NCBI GenBank assembly: GCA_039619475.1 | Contig: CM077116.1 | Coordinates: 172,389,863-172,453,862, forward strand | DNA length: 64,000 nucleotides | Reading direction: 5' to 3' | Origin: Icerya purchasi | Taxonomy: Eukaryota > Arthropoda > Insecta > Hemiptera > Monophlebidae | Shown here: piece by piece, positions 10,671 to 22,394 of the stretch | How the letters are laid out: each line of letters starts with the position of its first letter | Position numbering within the stretch: position 1 is the stretch's first letter | Position numbers and translations under genes: made by a program | The notes under the pieces: generated by a model | Database searches by the model: none | Told to the model about the DNA's origin: nothing | Seen by the model: only the letters and a program-made list of their open reading frames with translations

Positions 10671-13600
10671 GTATGCGAACGCAAAAAAAAAAAATATTCT
10701 TCTGCTGAATAATGGTAAATAGCGTGCGACACATAAATGACCTTGAAGATAAAGAACCCTCGCATACAAAGGCTGTCCTGTTAATGAGATTTATACCTGT
10801 AGAAGTTGTCAATTCCTAAAAAGAAAGACTGGGGGCGTGTCTAAAAACCGGTTTCAGTGGGAAAGATTGGTCGCTTTTACCTTGATTCCTAGAAAAGGTG
10901 TATAGACGTCATAAATTATCCTATTGTAAAAAAAGGGCGCTTCATCAATAATGTTGCGAACGACCGGTGATGCATCTTAGACAGCGGAGCAGTGATTGTT
11001 CTTGGAAATGTCGCCTGACCAATGACCCTAATGTTAAATGTGTGCGTATAGGTGCGTGTGCGAGCGTAAAAAATATACTTCTTTCGAATAACGGTAAATA
11101 GTGTGCGACACACGAGGGGCCTTAAAGATAAGCAACCCGTGCAGACAAAGGTTGGTGTAGCGATGAGGCGTATACCTGCAGAGGTTGACGATTCCTAAAA
11201 AGAAAGCCTGGGCCGATTGCAGCAACGATGCTGCGAATTCCTTCGTTTAATAATTATACTGAGATGTGTATAATATTAAAAATAGGACGCCTATAACAAT
11301 TATTTAGTGATCGGAGATTTCCTCTATCGAAAGGCTAAAATTATATTCACAGTGTAAAGTATGTATGATGGAGTGATTGTGTAGGAAAAATAATACCAGT
11401 AAAAATAATTAAAGATCGTTAATTAAAAATTAAATATATGAGGACGCATAGTGTGTGGGATGGATTGATGTGCTACGCTCCCGCGGCTAATGCAGAAAAA
11501 ATGTACAGGATCAATAAAGAAACTATCGTTGAACGTGCCAGTGGGATGTGTATGAAGTCTGGGAGGGGATGAAAAATAAATAAATATTACAATCGGTATG
11601 GAAACGTGTGTGCATGGAAACGAATGTCGTGCAAATAAAAAATATGTACGAACGTGAAAAAATTTTAAAAAGGCTTTTGGAAAAATAATTTGACAATAAT
11701 ATACAATAACTGATGGTAAAATGGGTGTTGGAGACAGCGTCTACACTTCCGCGAGAGTTGATTGTTTGACTGGGTCTAGAACATATATTATGAAAGAATT
11801 GTAATTTGTGTAGGATGAATAGGGGATGGAGAGGGAAATTATGAAACCGTGTTAAATAAAATTATACTCGATTTCATTTTTGAATACATATGTCTGGAAA
11901 AAAATTATGATCGTTCGGGAGAAACGATCGGAAGCGAAAAAAAAATATAGTTAGAATAATTCCATAATACTTGGAGTTGAAAAAAGTTATTATGAACGGT
12001 ATGGGAACTAACGACGGCAGATGTGTGTGCATTCATCGCGTTGAAGACATTGTAGGATTTATTTTTAGAACCAGAGAAAAAATAAAAATATTATGAACGG
12101 TCGGAAGAAATGATCAGAAACGAAAAAAAATGTACTTCGTCTATTTCTATAATATTTAGGCTCGAAAAATTATTAAGATCGGTATGGAAACTAACTGCAG
12201 AAGATGTGTGCGCATTCATCGCGTTGAAGACATTGTAGGATTTATTTTTAGAACCGGAGGAAAATAAAAATATTATGAACGGTCAGAAGAAATGATCGGG
12301 AGTGAAGAAAATATATAATTGGAATAATTCCATAATACTTGGAGTTGAATAAAAGTTATTATGAACGGTATGGGAACTAACGATAGCAGATGGGTGTGCG
12401 TGAATGGACAGTGTGCATTCATAGCGGTCACATAAAAAAATAATTACCTCTCAATATGAGATGACTAAGACGTCGGAAGCGTCGATCGGGGGTTTAATGG
12501 TCGTAGTAAAAGTAAATTGAATGCGATATATTCGATATTAAAACAATGAAATTGATCGGAAAAGAGGGTGGAAGGGGTAAAGGAGACTAAGGCTAATTTA
12601 GACTATAAAAATAATTGATTTGTTAATTTGTAAATGTTTTGGATAACCGGTTAGGTTTAGACAACAGAGCAGGGATTTAAAAAATAATTGAAGCAGCGTA
12701 AACGGACGACACGTGTGGGGGATCGGCGTGTGCGCTATCGCGGCGTAGAACGTTATGTTAGATATATGCGCGCGATCGGGACGTGCGTCTTGGCATATGG
12801 CAGTAAGATCGGGGAATCATGAAAATAAAAAAAATATGCTTCGGCTAATTTTATATTATGTATACTTAGACTTTGAAATATTTAAGAAATAATCGCGGTA
12901 TCGGGAATGGAGCGCGTATGTGTGGGTGTGATATCGCGGTGGAGATCGGAATATGCGTGGGATCGGCGCGTGCGCTTTCGCGTCGGCGACCGGAGCGTGC
13001 GCGGGATCGAAATATACGTGTGAGAGGTGTGAACTGGAGTTATAGGTTAGATTTACGCTTTAAATAATATATTGGGGTTAAATTTTGGAATTTTCATACT
13101 TAGGCCTCGGAATTTTTAAAAAAATCGTGGTAAAGCAGCGGGTGGGTGGGGCTAGTGGAGACTTGGTTTACTTTCGGACGTTAATTAATGTACTTATGTT
13201 AATTAATAATCTGTTCGGTTTATCGGAAACGAGCAGGACGCGTACGGGGGAATTTCAAAGAAATTTAGGGAACTTGGGGGAACTTTCAGCACCTGGACAC
13301 TAATTGGGTTTACTTGCGCCCCCGAATAACACTTTGGGTAGTTTATTGACCTCTGGACACTGTTTGGACGTTCGGATTACTGGAAATGTGCGGGAACCGT
13401 CCGGAGGAAACTCGGAGGAGTCGGGGGAAACTTGGATGAATTTCGAGCACCTGGACATAAATTTAGGTTAAATTTGATCGCATGGACACAAATTGGGGTG
13501 AATTTCGAGTACCTGGACGGGAATTTAGGTTAAATTTGATCGCATGGATACAAATTGGGGTGAATTTTGAGTTCGGATTAGTGGTCTGGGGTGAATTTTG

Positions 13601-14212
13601 AGCACCTGGACACAAATTGGGGTTCGGATAGGTGGAACTGTCCAGGAAAATTGGGGGGAAGTCGGAGGAACTGTGGGGAAACTTGGGTGAATTTTGGACA
13701 CCTGGACACAAATTGGGGTGAATTTTGACTACCTTGACAGGAATTTAGGTTAAATTTGATCGCATGGATACAAATTGGGGTGAATTTTGAGTTCGGATTA
13801 GTGGTCTGGGGTGAATTTTGAGCACCTGGACACAAATTGGGGTTCGGATAGGTGGAACTGTCCAGGAAAATTGGGGGGAAGTCGGAGGAACTGTGGGGAA
13901 ACTTGGGTGAATTTTGGACACCTGGACACAAATTGGGGTGAATTTTGACTACCTTGACGGGAATTTAGGTTAAATTTGATCGCATGGATACAAATTGGGG
14001 TGAATTTTGAGTTCGGATTAGCAGTCTGGGGTGAATTTTGGACACCTGGACATAAATTGGGGTGAATTTTGACTACCTGGACGGGAATTTGGGTGAAATT
14101 TGAGTACCTGGACGGCAAATCGGGAGAACTGTCCATGAATGTCGGAGGGAAACCTGGACACCCGGGGGAAACTCGGGGGAAACTGGCCCAGCTCATACAT
14201 TTATTAGCTACT
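10671..14212 (-). repeat. Right arm of the inverted repeat, element 1
   Basis: This 3542-bp arm is the reverse complement of the left arm, with an expanded subterminal array. Its inner edge is GTATGCGAACGC at 10671, after which similarity to the left arm stops. The same sequence in the same orientation is found in element 2 from about 38730 to 41789, with visible divergence. Confidence 0.9.
13440..14160. repeat. Subterminal array, right arm, with a 220-bp higher-order repeat
   Basis: Modules of about 31 bp (GAATTTTGGACACCTGGACA plus CAAATTGGGGT) are organised in a 220-bp higher-order unit. It starts with GTGAATTTTGAGTTCGG at 13560 and again at 13780, and a third partial unit starts at 14000. 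The two full units are nearly identical. Proline/asparagine-rich open frames on the minus strand (for example 13578-13931) arise from the repeat length and are not taken as genes. Confidence 0.85.
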
Positions 14213-14218
14213 CGAAGT
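14213..14218. repeat. 6-bp target-site duplication, right copy (CGAAGT) of element 1
   Basis: It directly follows the last base of the right arm and matches 2941-2946. Confidence 0.85.
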
Positions 14219-15940
14219 TCACGACTAAGTTCACTATTTATCCGAATTCGCGTTTTCTTCGGCTACCTAACTGACCGTTTGACCATAAAAAACACCGTAC
14301 ACTTTTTTTTTTTTTATTTGTGGAATCGCCAGCCGAGGGCACTACTCAGCATTATATTATACTATTGGGAGAGGGAGAGAGAAGCGAATCACAACTAAAT
14401 ACTATCAGAGATGGAAGAAATGAAAGATGTTATAACAGTAAAGATCGCTGGGGATGAAATTGAAAAGAAATTAAGCATTTCTTACTTTTCAACAATCTCG
14501 GTTTGTCTGCTAAATCAAGATTCACGAGTTGACTATAAAAGTGAGAGCGTTCTATAGATGTAAACGCGCATTCGAAAATGTTATTTGAATCGTAGAGTAA
14601 ATCAGAAAATCATGAGGACCGAAAGGGCAGAAAGAAAAAGAGGATATAGAAAAACGAAAAGAATGATGCAGGAACCCGACTATGATCAAAGCGAAGCCTG
14701 CAGATAGAAGAGAAGAAAGTGTGTGAAAGATGAGGGAAGTTGTAGTACCAGGGATAAGGAGGAAGGTGAGGGTTGTAAATTACGATAAAAGGAGTCGGCA
14801 GTAGAAAATAAAAGGGGACAAATGTCGTGCCTTAGTCTATGATGATACTCCCTGAAACGGACATTAATATTAGAATTCATTTTCTAATCCAGCCTCTATT
14901 TAATCTCCCTATTCAGCCATCTCTTCGACTTTGATACTTGCCCTCTCTTAAACGCTCTACAATCGCTACTATTTGTCGCCTTCGTTTTAACCGTAATCTC
15001 CTTCCTGTATCATTTTCTCGGTTTTCGTCTGCATCTACTCTATCTTCCACATACTTTCTTCGTGATGCTGGATGTGTTTGCTAAGCAATCGCCCTTCTAT
15101 TCTTCGCTGTTAAAACACATGATATCCTTACTCCCCTTATTGGTGCTGCTTGTATTCTCTCATTTCCTACGCTAAGATTTCTGCTAGACACGTTCGGTCG
15201 AGCCGGTCAATAGTGATCTACGACTTCTTCAGCAGTCTCTCCGATTTGAATTCAAAACTGTTCGAATGACATCATAGTAAAAAGTTGCCCGAAATGCCTT
15301 CTTTTTTTGATATAGTACGTCCATAAAATGGCGGCTTATTTTTTGTGTTTACCTCTTTTTTATGTAGCGCTGTCCACTTTGTTCGCGTTACCTGTCCATA
15401 ACAGTGCGTGCGTGTGTGTGTGTGTGTGTGTGTCGATAATAATGAATAAAAATCGAAAATCAACTCTCGTAAGCCGTCATTGGCGTCGCTTAGGTTTTTC
15501 TGTTAAAAACACTTGACGCATATATTACTTATTCGGCAATTTAATTCCTTTCTCGGCAGGATGAATATTGTCATCCAGCATATTTACCTCAAAAATTTTC
15601 AGAAATTGAAAGTAAAAATAAAAAAATCGCATTTTTCGACACGAATCTTTCTTTAACATACGATATACTTTAAATACCTAAAAGCCTTGAAACAACTTGA
15701 AAACAAAACAGGTAAAATTAAAATGAAACGATAAATTTTATCAAAACATATAAAATTCAAAAACACAATTAATTAATATATGAAAAAGAAAAAAAGTATT
15801 TATATATATATATATGCTGTCTGATTTCGGTTACACAAGAACCATATCGTAACATATAAAATATAATTAACTTATAAAAAAGCACTAGCGATATCGATTA
15901 ATAACCGACAGAAATGTTTACCATTCTGTTTTCAGGAGTT
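14219..15940. other. No recognised gene; (GT)n microsatellite
   Basis: The stretch contains a T run near 14305, a purine-rich segment (14600-14760) and a (GT)n tract at 15404-15433. Open frames here lack family features. No repeat shared with the rest of the window was recognised. Confidence 0.5.
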
Positions 15941-15954
15941 AGTACAATTCTAAA

Positions 15955-16560
15955 TCTGAACGGAAAAAAATATTGGTTATTACAGATTCTCTGACTACCA
16001 TACAAAAAATGTACAAAATAATAATGCGGAAGAATTAATTGCGCAAAAAATTCAACGAACCCTGCTATTGTTAGACCAGAAGGGCCCTACCAGGTCGAGT
16101 TCTTATGGGTCGCTACACATACTCAGATCCCAGGGAGTGAGCGCGCAAATCTAGAAACTCGGTCTGCTATATTATTCCCGATAAAATCTCAAGGCCCAAC
16201 AACGCTCTTGACACGTTTCTACGAGAAGAGCAAAGAATGGGTGCTCAAGAGACTCTACGTTCTTACGTCAAATAAAGCCGATGATCGAACCATGGCGGCC
16301 GCCGATTAATAGCCCGAGTGTCGAATACACAAGCATCAATCGGCTAAGAATAGGCCGTATAACTCTAAAAGCCATGATCACATACTGCTCAGGATAACTC
16401 TTCCCCTAACACATGCTCATTCAGATTTAAAATATCCGTCAGTACAATGGCGTCGTTTTAATGCAGTCCGCCCGAACTCTTTCATAATATTAAACAACAA
16501 ATAATAATCGTATAGCACGTTGAAAAAGGTACATTCAGGATGGCGGACCGTTGGATGGTC
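15955..16560 (+). pseudogene. Non-LTR retrotransposon RNase H domain relic
   Basis: Read on the plus strand with frame changes, the sequence gives ILVITDSLTTIQKM (the TDS aspartate strand of RNase H). It then gives EFLWVATHTQIPGSERANLE, which corresponds to the W-x-P-S-H-x-G-I-x-G-N-E-x-A-D motif that ends the RNase H fold. Here GN has become GS and the last aspartate is N. The following NRLRIGRITLKA matches the R-L-R-x-G-H word found after RNase H in I/R1-like elements. The N-terminal DGS motif and all of the reverse transcriptase are missing. Stops after 16390 show decay. The family is I/R1/LOA-like by domain order; the exact clade cannot be told. Confidence 0.7.
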
Positions 16561-16599
16561 TTTAAGTAGCCTAGGCAGCTCTCATCGTGATAACCTTAG

Positions 16600-18470
16600 T
16601 AGTTGAAAACGGTAATTTAATGTAAAAAAACAAAAATCAATAAATAAATAACCGTACGTGTACACATGAGTAGTGAATGTTCAAATGCAAATTATTAGAT
16701 TTCCCAACGTGTAAATTCGGAAAACGTCGTCAGCTAATAACATAGATTCGCCTATTTTATCCCAGTATCAAGTTTGAAGATTCCATACACGAAAGGCATC
16801 GGAACAAAACTTTGCGAAGGATCTTGTCCTTTTTTATTAAACCTGCTCAGTTCAAAGGATAATAACAAGAGCAAAAGAAAAACAACAAACTGAAATATAT
16901 ATGTACATATGCAGATAAGAAGTCAATTGCGGGCACAATGGTAAATCCCATTAGGCATTTCGGTGAAATCCACAAATCGTGTTGTAAAATGGCCGAAGCC
17001 AACTGAGCAGAAATCTACAACTTGAAGCAAAGGCTAGCCGTTATAGAAGGAGAGCGAGGAAAAAGTAAATAAAAACGGTTCCCCCCAGTGCGACCGGAAG
17101 TGAATGATTACGATGAATTTCTAACTGTAGAATGCTTCCGTACCGTCCGAAAATGGCATCCGTAACAGGCGCAATGTAGAGAACACGAACAAACATGATT
17201 ATGATGATCGATTAGACGACCGTTCGAATGACGGATGAGCCGTTATAATAAATTCGAACAAAAAATGATGTATTTCAACGTTTATTTGACTAGCACATTA
17301 GTTCTCCTCGGTGGCAGCACTGCAGATGTCGTTCATTGTGTCGGTGCGCGCCACATCGCACATCTACTAATTGATGGCGGCTGGCGACTTTTAAATTGTT
17401 TCAGCTTAAATGGCTGTGTTGTGTTTTCTTAATAACAACGCTAAAGAGCTTTTTACACTGTCTTTAACCGCTACATAACAAGCTCCGCTAGTGCGTTTTC
17501 ATTGTCGCTATAGCTTAGTTAGCGTTGTGTTAAATAATTCATCGAAGCAGGTGATTCGAAACAGGCAAGCTCTGGATTAGGCGTAGCTATCTAACGGCTT
17601 AATTGTGCCCCCGCTATAGAGCGATATTAACTTTCATTTCGCAATTTTAGCCTAAAATGGATACTTAGGCGGCTAATGAAGGACACACGGCAATTAATAA
17701 TGACAAAGTGAAAGTAGAGCGAATGGTAAGCGAAATTCGGATTAATTGTGTATATACGTGCGTATCAGAAACACTTTCGGACATAAAACACCTTCCGGTG
17801 CAATAACAAAACTGCCGACCGACTTTGAACTGGTTCTCCTTTTTTCACTTGCAGACTTTTTCCTTCGTTATCTGACACGGATAATTATGTCTTTCGGATG
17901 TGCTATAATGTTGAACGTGACTGCTTTATTTCGTTTTAGTCAAAAATATCGAAAACCTTTGCCTGGAAAATTCACTCTGTTTTTTAACCGGTGAATTTTC
18001 GCTATTAGGCGAGATCGAAAATTTTAAAATTTAAGGACCCGAATTGAACAAAAAACACATCGAGCTGTAAGGCAGGAACATTAGAAAAAAACCACAACAA
18101 ATTTATGACATATTTTCATCTTTAGAATGTGGAAAAAAACGAAACCTCTGAAATTTTTGCGGTTTATTACAATTTTGATCAAAACATTATATGCGCGTTA
18201 AGTTGCAAAACAAAAATTAATAATAGTCCCCAAGCCGTCCTGTACTATATAGCTGCGGAACTAATATTTTTTGATTTTTAATCTAGCTATTTTTATCGCT
18301 TATAGAAAAGCTGCTACAAAACGTGTAAATTTTGAAAATTTTAAATTTATTTGTTATGTTGTACATTACTTTATCCCAGGCTGCTATTATATATGTCGCG
18401 CGTATTTGTGTGCTTGTGTATAGTATCATGTATGAGTATTGTATACTGTGAATGCAGTTATATTTTTAAA
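16600..18470. other. No recognised gene
   Basis: Moderately complex AT-rich sequence. Open frames at 17235-17432 and 17746-17994 (+) are short and show no family features. No repeat shared with other parts of the window was seen. Confidence 0.45.
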
Positions 18471-18473
18471 ATG

Positions 18474-18475
<2 letters not shown>

Positions 18476-18513
<38 letters not shown>
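18476..18513. repeat. (TA)n microsatellite
   Basis: Uninterrupted TA dinucleotides, with a second short TA run near 18530-18540. Confidence 0.9.
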
Positions 18514-18515
<2 letters not shown>

Positions 18516-19539
18516 GCTGCAACTTAGAATATATATATATAAATTATGCATAATAAAACGACTATATGATATTTATACATTTGCCCGTATATTAGTAGTA
18601 TAAACGTAGAATGTTATATATGATATATATGGTAATAAAGCGATAATGCATTAATAGTTTGCGTATTTCTGTGAATCGAATCAGATGAAGTTGCGTAAAT
18701 TTTGAGATGGGTGCAGTTTGTGTGTAGAGGAAAGTACTTTGCAATCGCGCGGTGTGTAATATGGAAGTAGAGTGGGATTCAACTGAAGTGTGCGTTTAGA
18801 TGCATATTGTTTATTGTGCATGTGTGCAGTTTTAATGTGTTGAGTATGCCTAACTACTTAGGTAGACTGATGTGATTGAAGATGTAAATTTCTAAATCTA
18901 AAGTAAACGATTAATTATGGATAAGTAATTAGAGCAGGTGTGTTTCCCGTATCTACAATATTTGGATGTGAGTTAACTTTTATTAGAGGACATCTATTAA
19001 TAATTATTGTTACCGTTATTTTGATTTCTTTGTTTTTTCCTCGTAATTCGAAAGCTATAATTAATTCTGAAAATTCGATATTTACATCTGAAGAAAAAGT
19101 AATTCAGTCGTCATGTCACAAGTTTCGTTTTAACATTGATTCTGAAACTCATTCAGCATTGAAATTCCATTAGCCGCGTGTTATGTAAGATCGATTTCGA
19201 TGCGATACACGTAATAGTACATCTTAAAATTTCCTTCAGGAAATTTGTTCGGCTAAAAAAGAAAATAGCTTCTCCGACGCAGCACTGCATTCGAACTGTG
19301 CCGAAAGTTATTATCAGCGATAAAACTTTTCCCAAGAATATCAGAAAATTTCCAGCTGACGGTCCCTTTTCAACTGGCGTTCCGATTTTTTTGTTAAAAA
19401 TTTACACGAGAAAAAAGAAAGAAAAAAATTCGCGCCGTCTCAATACGGATTTATCATGTTTCTATGAAAACTCAGTCGCTAGGATTATTAAACACAGCCA
19501 CAAAGCGAAATCGTGTAATAATACATTTAGCCGGTTAAT

Positions 19540-19902
19540 AAAATATATTACTTCCTTTCTTCTGTTCGGCTTTCTGTGCCGAGTCTACTACTATCCTGTG
19601 TGCCGTCCTTTTTGTTACTTCTTCCCTAGTTCCTTCTCAAAGTCCTTTTCCTTCTCCCTCTGCTGAAATCCTTCTCAAACGCTTTCTTATCCATAATATT
19701 TTCCTTTCTAACTCCATCCAAATTGACCTACTATGGATTCTTGGGCACTCTGGAATCGAAGATAACTACTCAGCCAATACACTAGCTCGTTCATCCTTGA
19801 ATTTCTCAGCGTTTTTTCGTCTCACAATATTAATCTCCTCTCCACCTAAGCTTATTCAAAACTACGATTTTATTCCTCCCCTAATTCTCAAATCCGTATT
19901 CC

Positions 19903-19906
<4 letters not shown>
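19540..19906 (+). pseudogene. RNase H-bearing non-LTR relic, 5' part, split by a Jockey-like insertion
   Basis: A plus-strand frame gives IQIDLLWILGHSGIEDN then SANTLARSSL, the C-terminal RNase H motif with two changes (PSHVG to LGHSG, EGNE to EDNY). It is close to the relic on the minus strand at 42.8-44.1 kb, which reads IQIDLLWIPSHVGIEGNE. The relic continues on the other side of the insertion at 22608-22870. Its own 5' boundary is unclear; pyrimidine-rich sequence up to about 19540 looks like the linker seen in the 43-kb copy. The frame is broken by stops just downstream. Confidence 0.7.
19890..19906. repeat. Target-site duplication, left copy, of the Jockey-like insertion
   Basis: AAATCCGTATTCCTTTT recurs at 22608-22624. 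The trailing Ts merge with the poly-A tail (poly-T on this strand), so the true length is 13-17 bp. Confidence 0.85.
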
Positions 19907-19933
<27 letters not shown>

Positions 19934-20022
19934 CTGGCCATCTAGGACATTTAGCAATATTCTTAACAGGGAAATATTTAGCATGAAGGGAGAAGTACCC
20001 AATAGTACCTACCCGATAAACT

Positions 20023-20514
20023 TTACCTAAAAACAAGGTGATGAGGTTTCTTACGCTTTAGCCGCCTCCTATCATTAGCAGTATGTAGCAGTTCAGCAGC
20101 AAGTTTATTCGGATGACTTTCCAAGTGTCTTTCTGCGTGTCTTCGGGCATGAGTTTTAATAACATCTGCCACATACTCTATCCCTAAATCTTGATGCAAA
20201 GTTTGATTTGATACATACCATGGCGCCTTGGTTACGAGCCTAAGGATTTTATTCTGCGCGGTCTGTATTATCTTCAGATTTGTAGGTTTAGCACAACCCC
20301 AAAGCTGTACTCCGTAGGTCCAAATAGGCTTCAAGATACTTGTGTATATCAAACGTTTATTATCAATACTTAAAACGCTATTTCTTCCTAGAAGCCAGTA
20401 CATTTTTTTAACACGAATATCTATTTCTCTTTTCTTTGTCTGAATATGCTGCTTCCATGTTAAACGACTATCTAGGTGTAATCCCAAGTACTTAACTGTT
20501 GTTCTCACGGGCAA
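20023..20514 (-). pseudogene. Jockey-like ORF2, C-terminal thumb and tail region
   Basis: The 163-residue frame contains VKYLGLHLDSRLTWKQHI and IWTYGVQLWGCAKPTN, words typical of the region after the reverse transcriptase palm in Jockey-clade elements. It also has ILRLVTKAPWYVSNQTLHQDLG. It is homologous to 59740-60285 over nearly its whole length. A one-base frame change near 20574 separates it from the upstream domain, so no full ORF2 can be made. The stop at 20023 lies about 95 bp before the poly-A tail, a normal 3' UTR length for this group. Confidence 0.85.
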
Positions 20515-20573
20515 TTCCAGTCCATTTATCCTAACAGTTGGGGTTATGACTTTTCTATTCGTGAAATGAATGT

Positions 20574-21296
20574 TTACCGATTTTTACTTTCGTTGATCTG
20601 AATTTTCCACTTTTTAAACCAGTTTTCTGCTTCGATAAGGGCCTTCTGAAGATTTTCATTTGCTATCGTCGGATCTGAATGTGACGCAAGTAATGCCGTG
20701 TCGTCAGCAAATGTAGCTACCTGAACATTTTCCGGTACAGGAAAGTCTGCTGTATATATCAAGTGCAGCGTGGGTCCCAGAACTGATCCTTGGGGCACTC
20801 CTGCTTGAACTGAATATAGTTCTGAAAACGTGTGTTCATAGCGCACCTGGAAATATCGGTTATGCAGATATGAACTCAACAAGAGATATAACCTAGTTGG
20901 TAACAAAATTTTTAATTTATATAATAGACCATTATGCCAAACTTTATCAAAAGCCTGTTGGACATCCAGAAATGCCGCGGTACACACATTTTTTGTTTCT
21001 AAACTTTTTTCTATTACACTTACCACTCTGTGCAGCTGATCCACCGTGGAGTGCTGCTTTAAGAAACCGAATTGATGTTGTGGAATTATATTATATAGGT
21101 ATGGCTGCAATCTATTTAATACCAATTTCTCCATTACCTTCGACATAACAGGCAACAAGGAAATGGGACGATAAGACGTAACAGCATGCGGATTTTTGCC
21201 CGGTTTCGCAATCATAATAATTTGCGCAAACTTCCATTGCACCGGAAAATGATGTAGGCTCCGGAGTATTGCGTTACATATAAATGTCAGCAACAT
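20574..21296 (-). pseudogene. Jockey-like reverse transcriptase domain
   Basis: The 240-residue frame shows reverse transcriptase motifs in order: SYRPISLLPVMSKVMEKLVL (motif 1/2), HQFGFLKQHSTVDQLHRV, AAFLDVQQAFDKVWH (first catalytic aspartate), [11 protein letters not shown] (motif 4/B), then [14 protein letters not shown] (the FADD box with the two catalytic aspartates, near residue 205). The active-site residues are intact. The frame is broken upstream at about 21296 and downstream at 20574. The role in the parent element would be copying its RNA at a nicked target. Confidence 0.9.
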
Positions 21297-21680
21297 TACA
21301 GCCTTCCGTGGAAGTGTCTATTCAGTAGTTCCGCGGTTATTAAATCAAAACCGGGACTCTTTCTCCTTTTCAGCGTTTTAAGCATGTTTTTCACCTCTTG
21401 AGGTGACGCTGACTTGATAGAAGAGGATAACTGGCCAGGACTTTTTTAAAAGTCATTGACTTCTTTGTCCGTAGCAGCCGTTAGGTTCGGCTTAAAAACT
21501 GTTGCCAAGTAGGTGGCAAATAAATTCGCTTTTTGCTTTTGATCTTTTGCCCAAGACCCGTTGCCATGTTTTAGCGGAGGAATGCAATTTTTTGGTTGTT
21601 TAATGTTTTTTGTACACTTCCACAAAGAATAATCATCCGCCGCTAATGGCGAGAGTTTAAGTAAGTAATTATTAAAAGTT

Positions 21681-22394
21681 TTATTTTTGAATTTCTGCTA
21701 ATAATTTTTCGAGTTCTTTGGTTTTATTATTAAGTTGTTTTTTGTCCGATGGATTTCCTGTCTGAAACCATTTTCGCCTAAGCTTTTTCTTTTCTAAAAC
21801 AAGCTGGCGAACCAAAATAGGATAATTTTTTCTTTTTTGGTATATATCAATAGAAGGAGTATTCAAAGTTGCTGCTGTTTGAATCTCCCTAGTTATATAT
21901 TCCACGACATTCTCGACGTCAGTTTGGCTTTTTAATGGGATTTTTAGATCTAATTTTGAGTCTAAGTATTCCTCGAAGGAATTCCAGTCTGTTTTATGAT
22001 TATACAAATATATCGGTTTTTCTCTGCATATTACTGAATCACCAAGGGTTAAAACAATTGAAGAATGGTCTGAGAAAAGATCGAAAGAAGAATTTATTTC
22101 TGCACAATAACTGGCAATGCCTTTTGTAATAAAAAAATCTAAAAGGTCTGGTATTTTACGATTATCAGTTGGCCAATACGTTGGTTCTCTTGTTGATACG
22201 TAGTTAGCATTGTGACTTTCCAGCGCTTGTTTGAACACACGTCCCCTGGTATTAGTTACCCTGGAGCCCCACGCTGTATGCTTGGCATTCCAATCCGCAC
22301 CTGATAGGAATTTATTTCCTAGGCTCTGTATGTATTTACTGAACTGGTCTGCTGTTATTTTACGCCGCGGAGGACAGTATGCAGCTGACAACAC
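21681..22394 (-). pseudogene. Jockey-like apurinic/apyrimidinic-type endonuclease domain
   Basis: The 237-residue frame reads LSAAYCPPRRK, GADWNAKHTAWGSR (the DxN core motif of EEP-type endonucleases), PTYWPTDNRKIPDLLDFF (PD...D motif) and SDHSSIVLTL (the catalytic SDH triplet). The start of the domain continues in other frames to 22600 (ILVAETQLTDKDYF), with two stops or frame changes around 22400-22540. The first third of the domain is missing because the element is 5'-truncated. Its job in a live copy would be to nick target DNA for primed reverse transcription. Confidence 0.88.

Larger units (their letters stand above)
2947..14212. mobile_element. Element 1: 11.3-kb long-inverted-repeat transposon, Maverick/Polinton-like ends, non-autonomous
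   Basis: The element has a left arm (2947-6192), a unique loop (6193-10670) and a right arm (10671-14212) that is the reverse complement of the left. It starts with AGTAGCTAATAAATG, ends with the complement, and is bounded by 6-bp direct repeats CGAAGT. From about 3430 to 6192 the arms are co-linear: left plus right coordinate is always 16863, so there is no net indel over 2.7 kb. The arms differ in length by 296 bp, all of it in the subterminal tandem array. A 6-bp duplication with 5'-AG ends is established for Maverick/Polinton transposons, and internal tandem repeats in the inverted repeats also occur there. None of their proteins is visible, so this is inferred to be a non-autonomous or foldback-like member. 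Other classes with 6-bp duplications (for example IS3EU) cannot be excluded. Confidence 0.85.

Noticed and set aside
13463..14200. Four long minus-strand open frames rich in N-S-P-Q-F and C-P-G words
   Set aside because: They run across the ~31-bp and 220-bp repeat units; the peptide repeats follow from DNA repeat lengths that happen to keep frame, and the left arm's shorter array breaks them.
2947..14212. Foldback (FB)-type element of the Mutator group as an alternative for the long inverted repeats
   Set aside because: FB/Mutator elements make 8-10-bp target duplications; both copies here show 6 bp.
19178..19666. 162-codon plus-strand open frame
   Set aside because: It runs into the RNase H relic in the wrong frame and has no family words.
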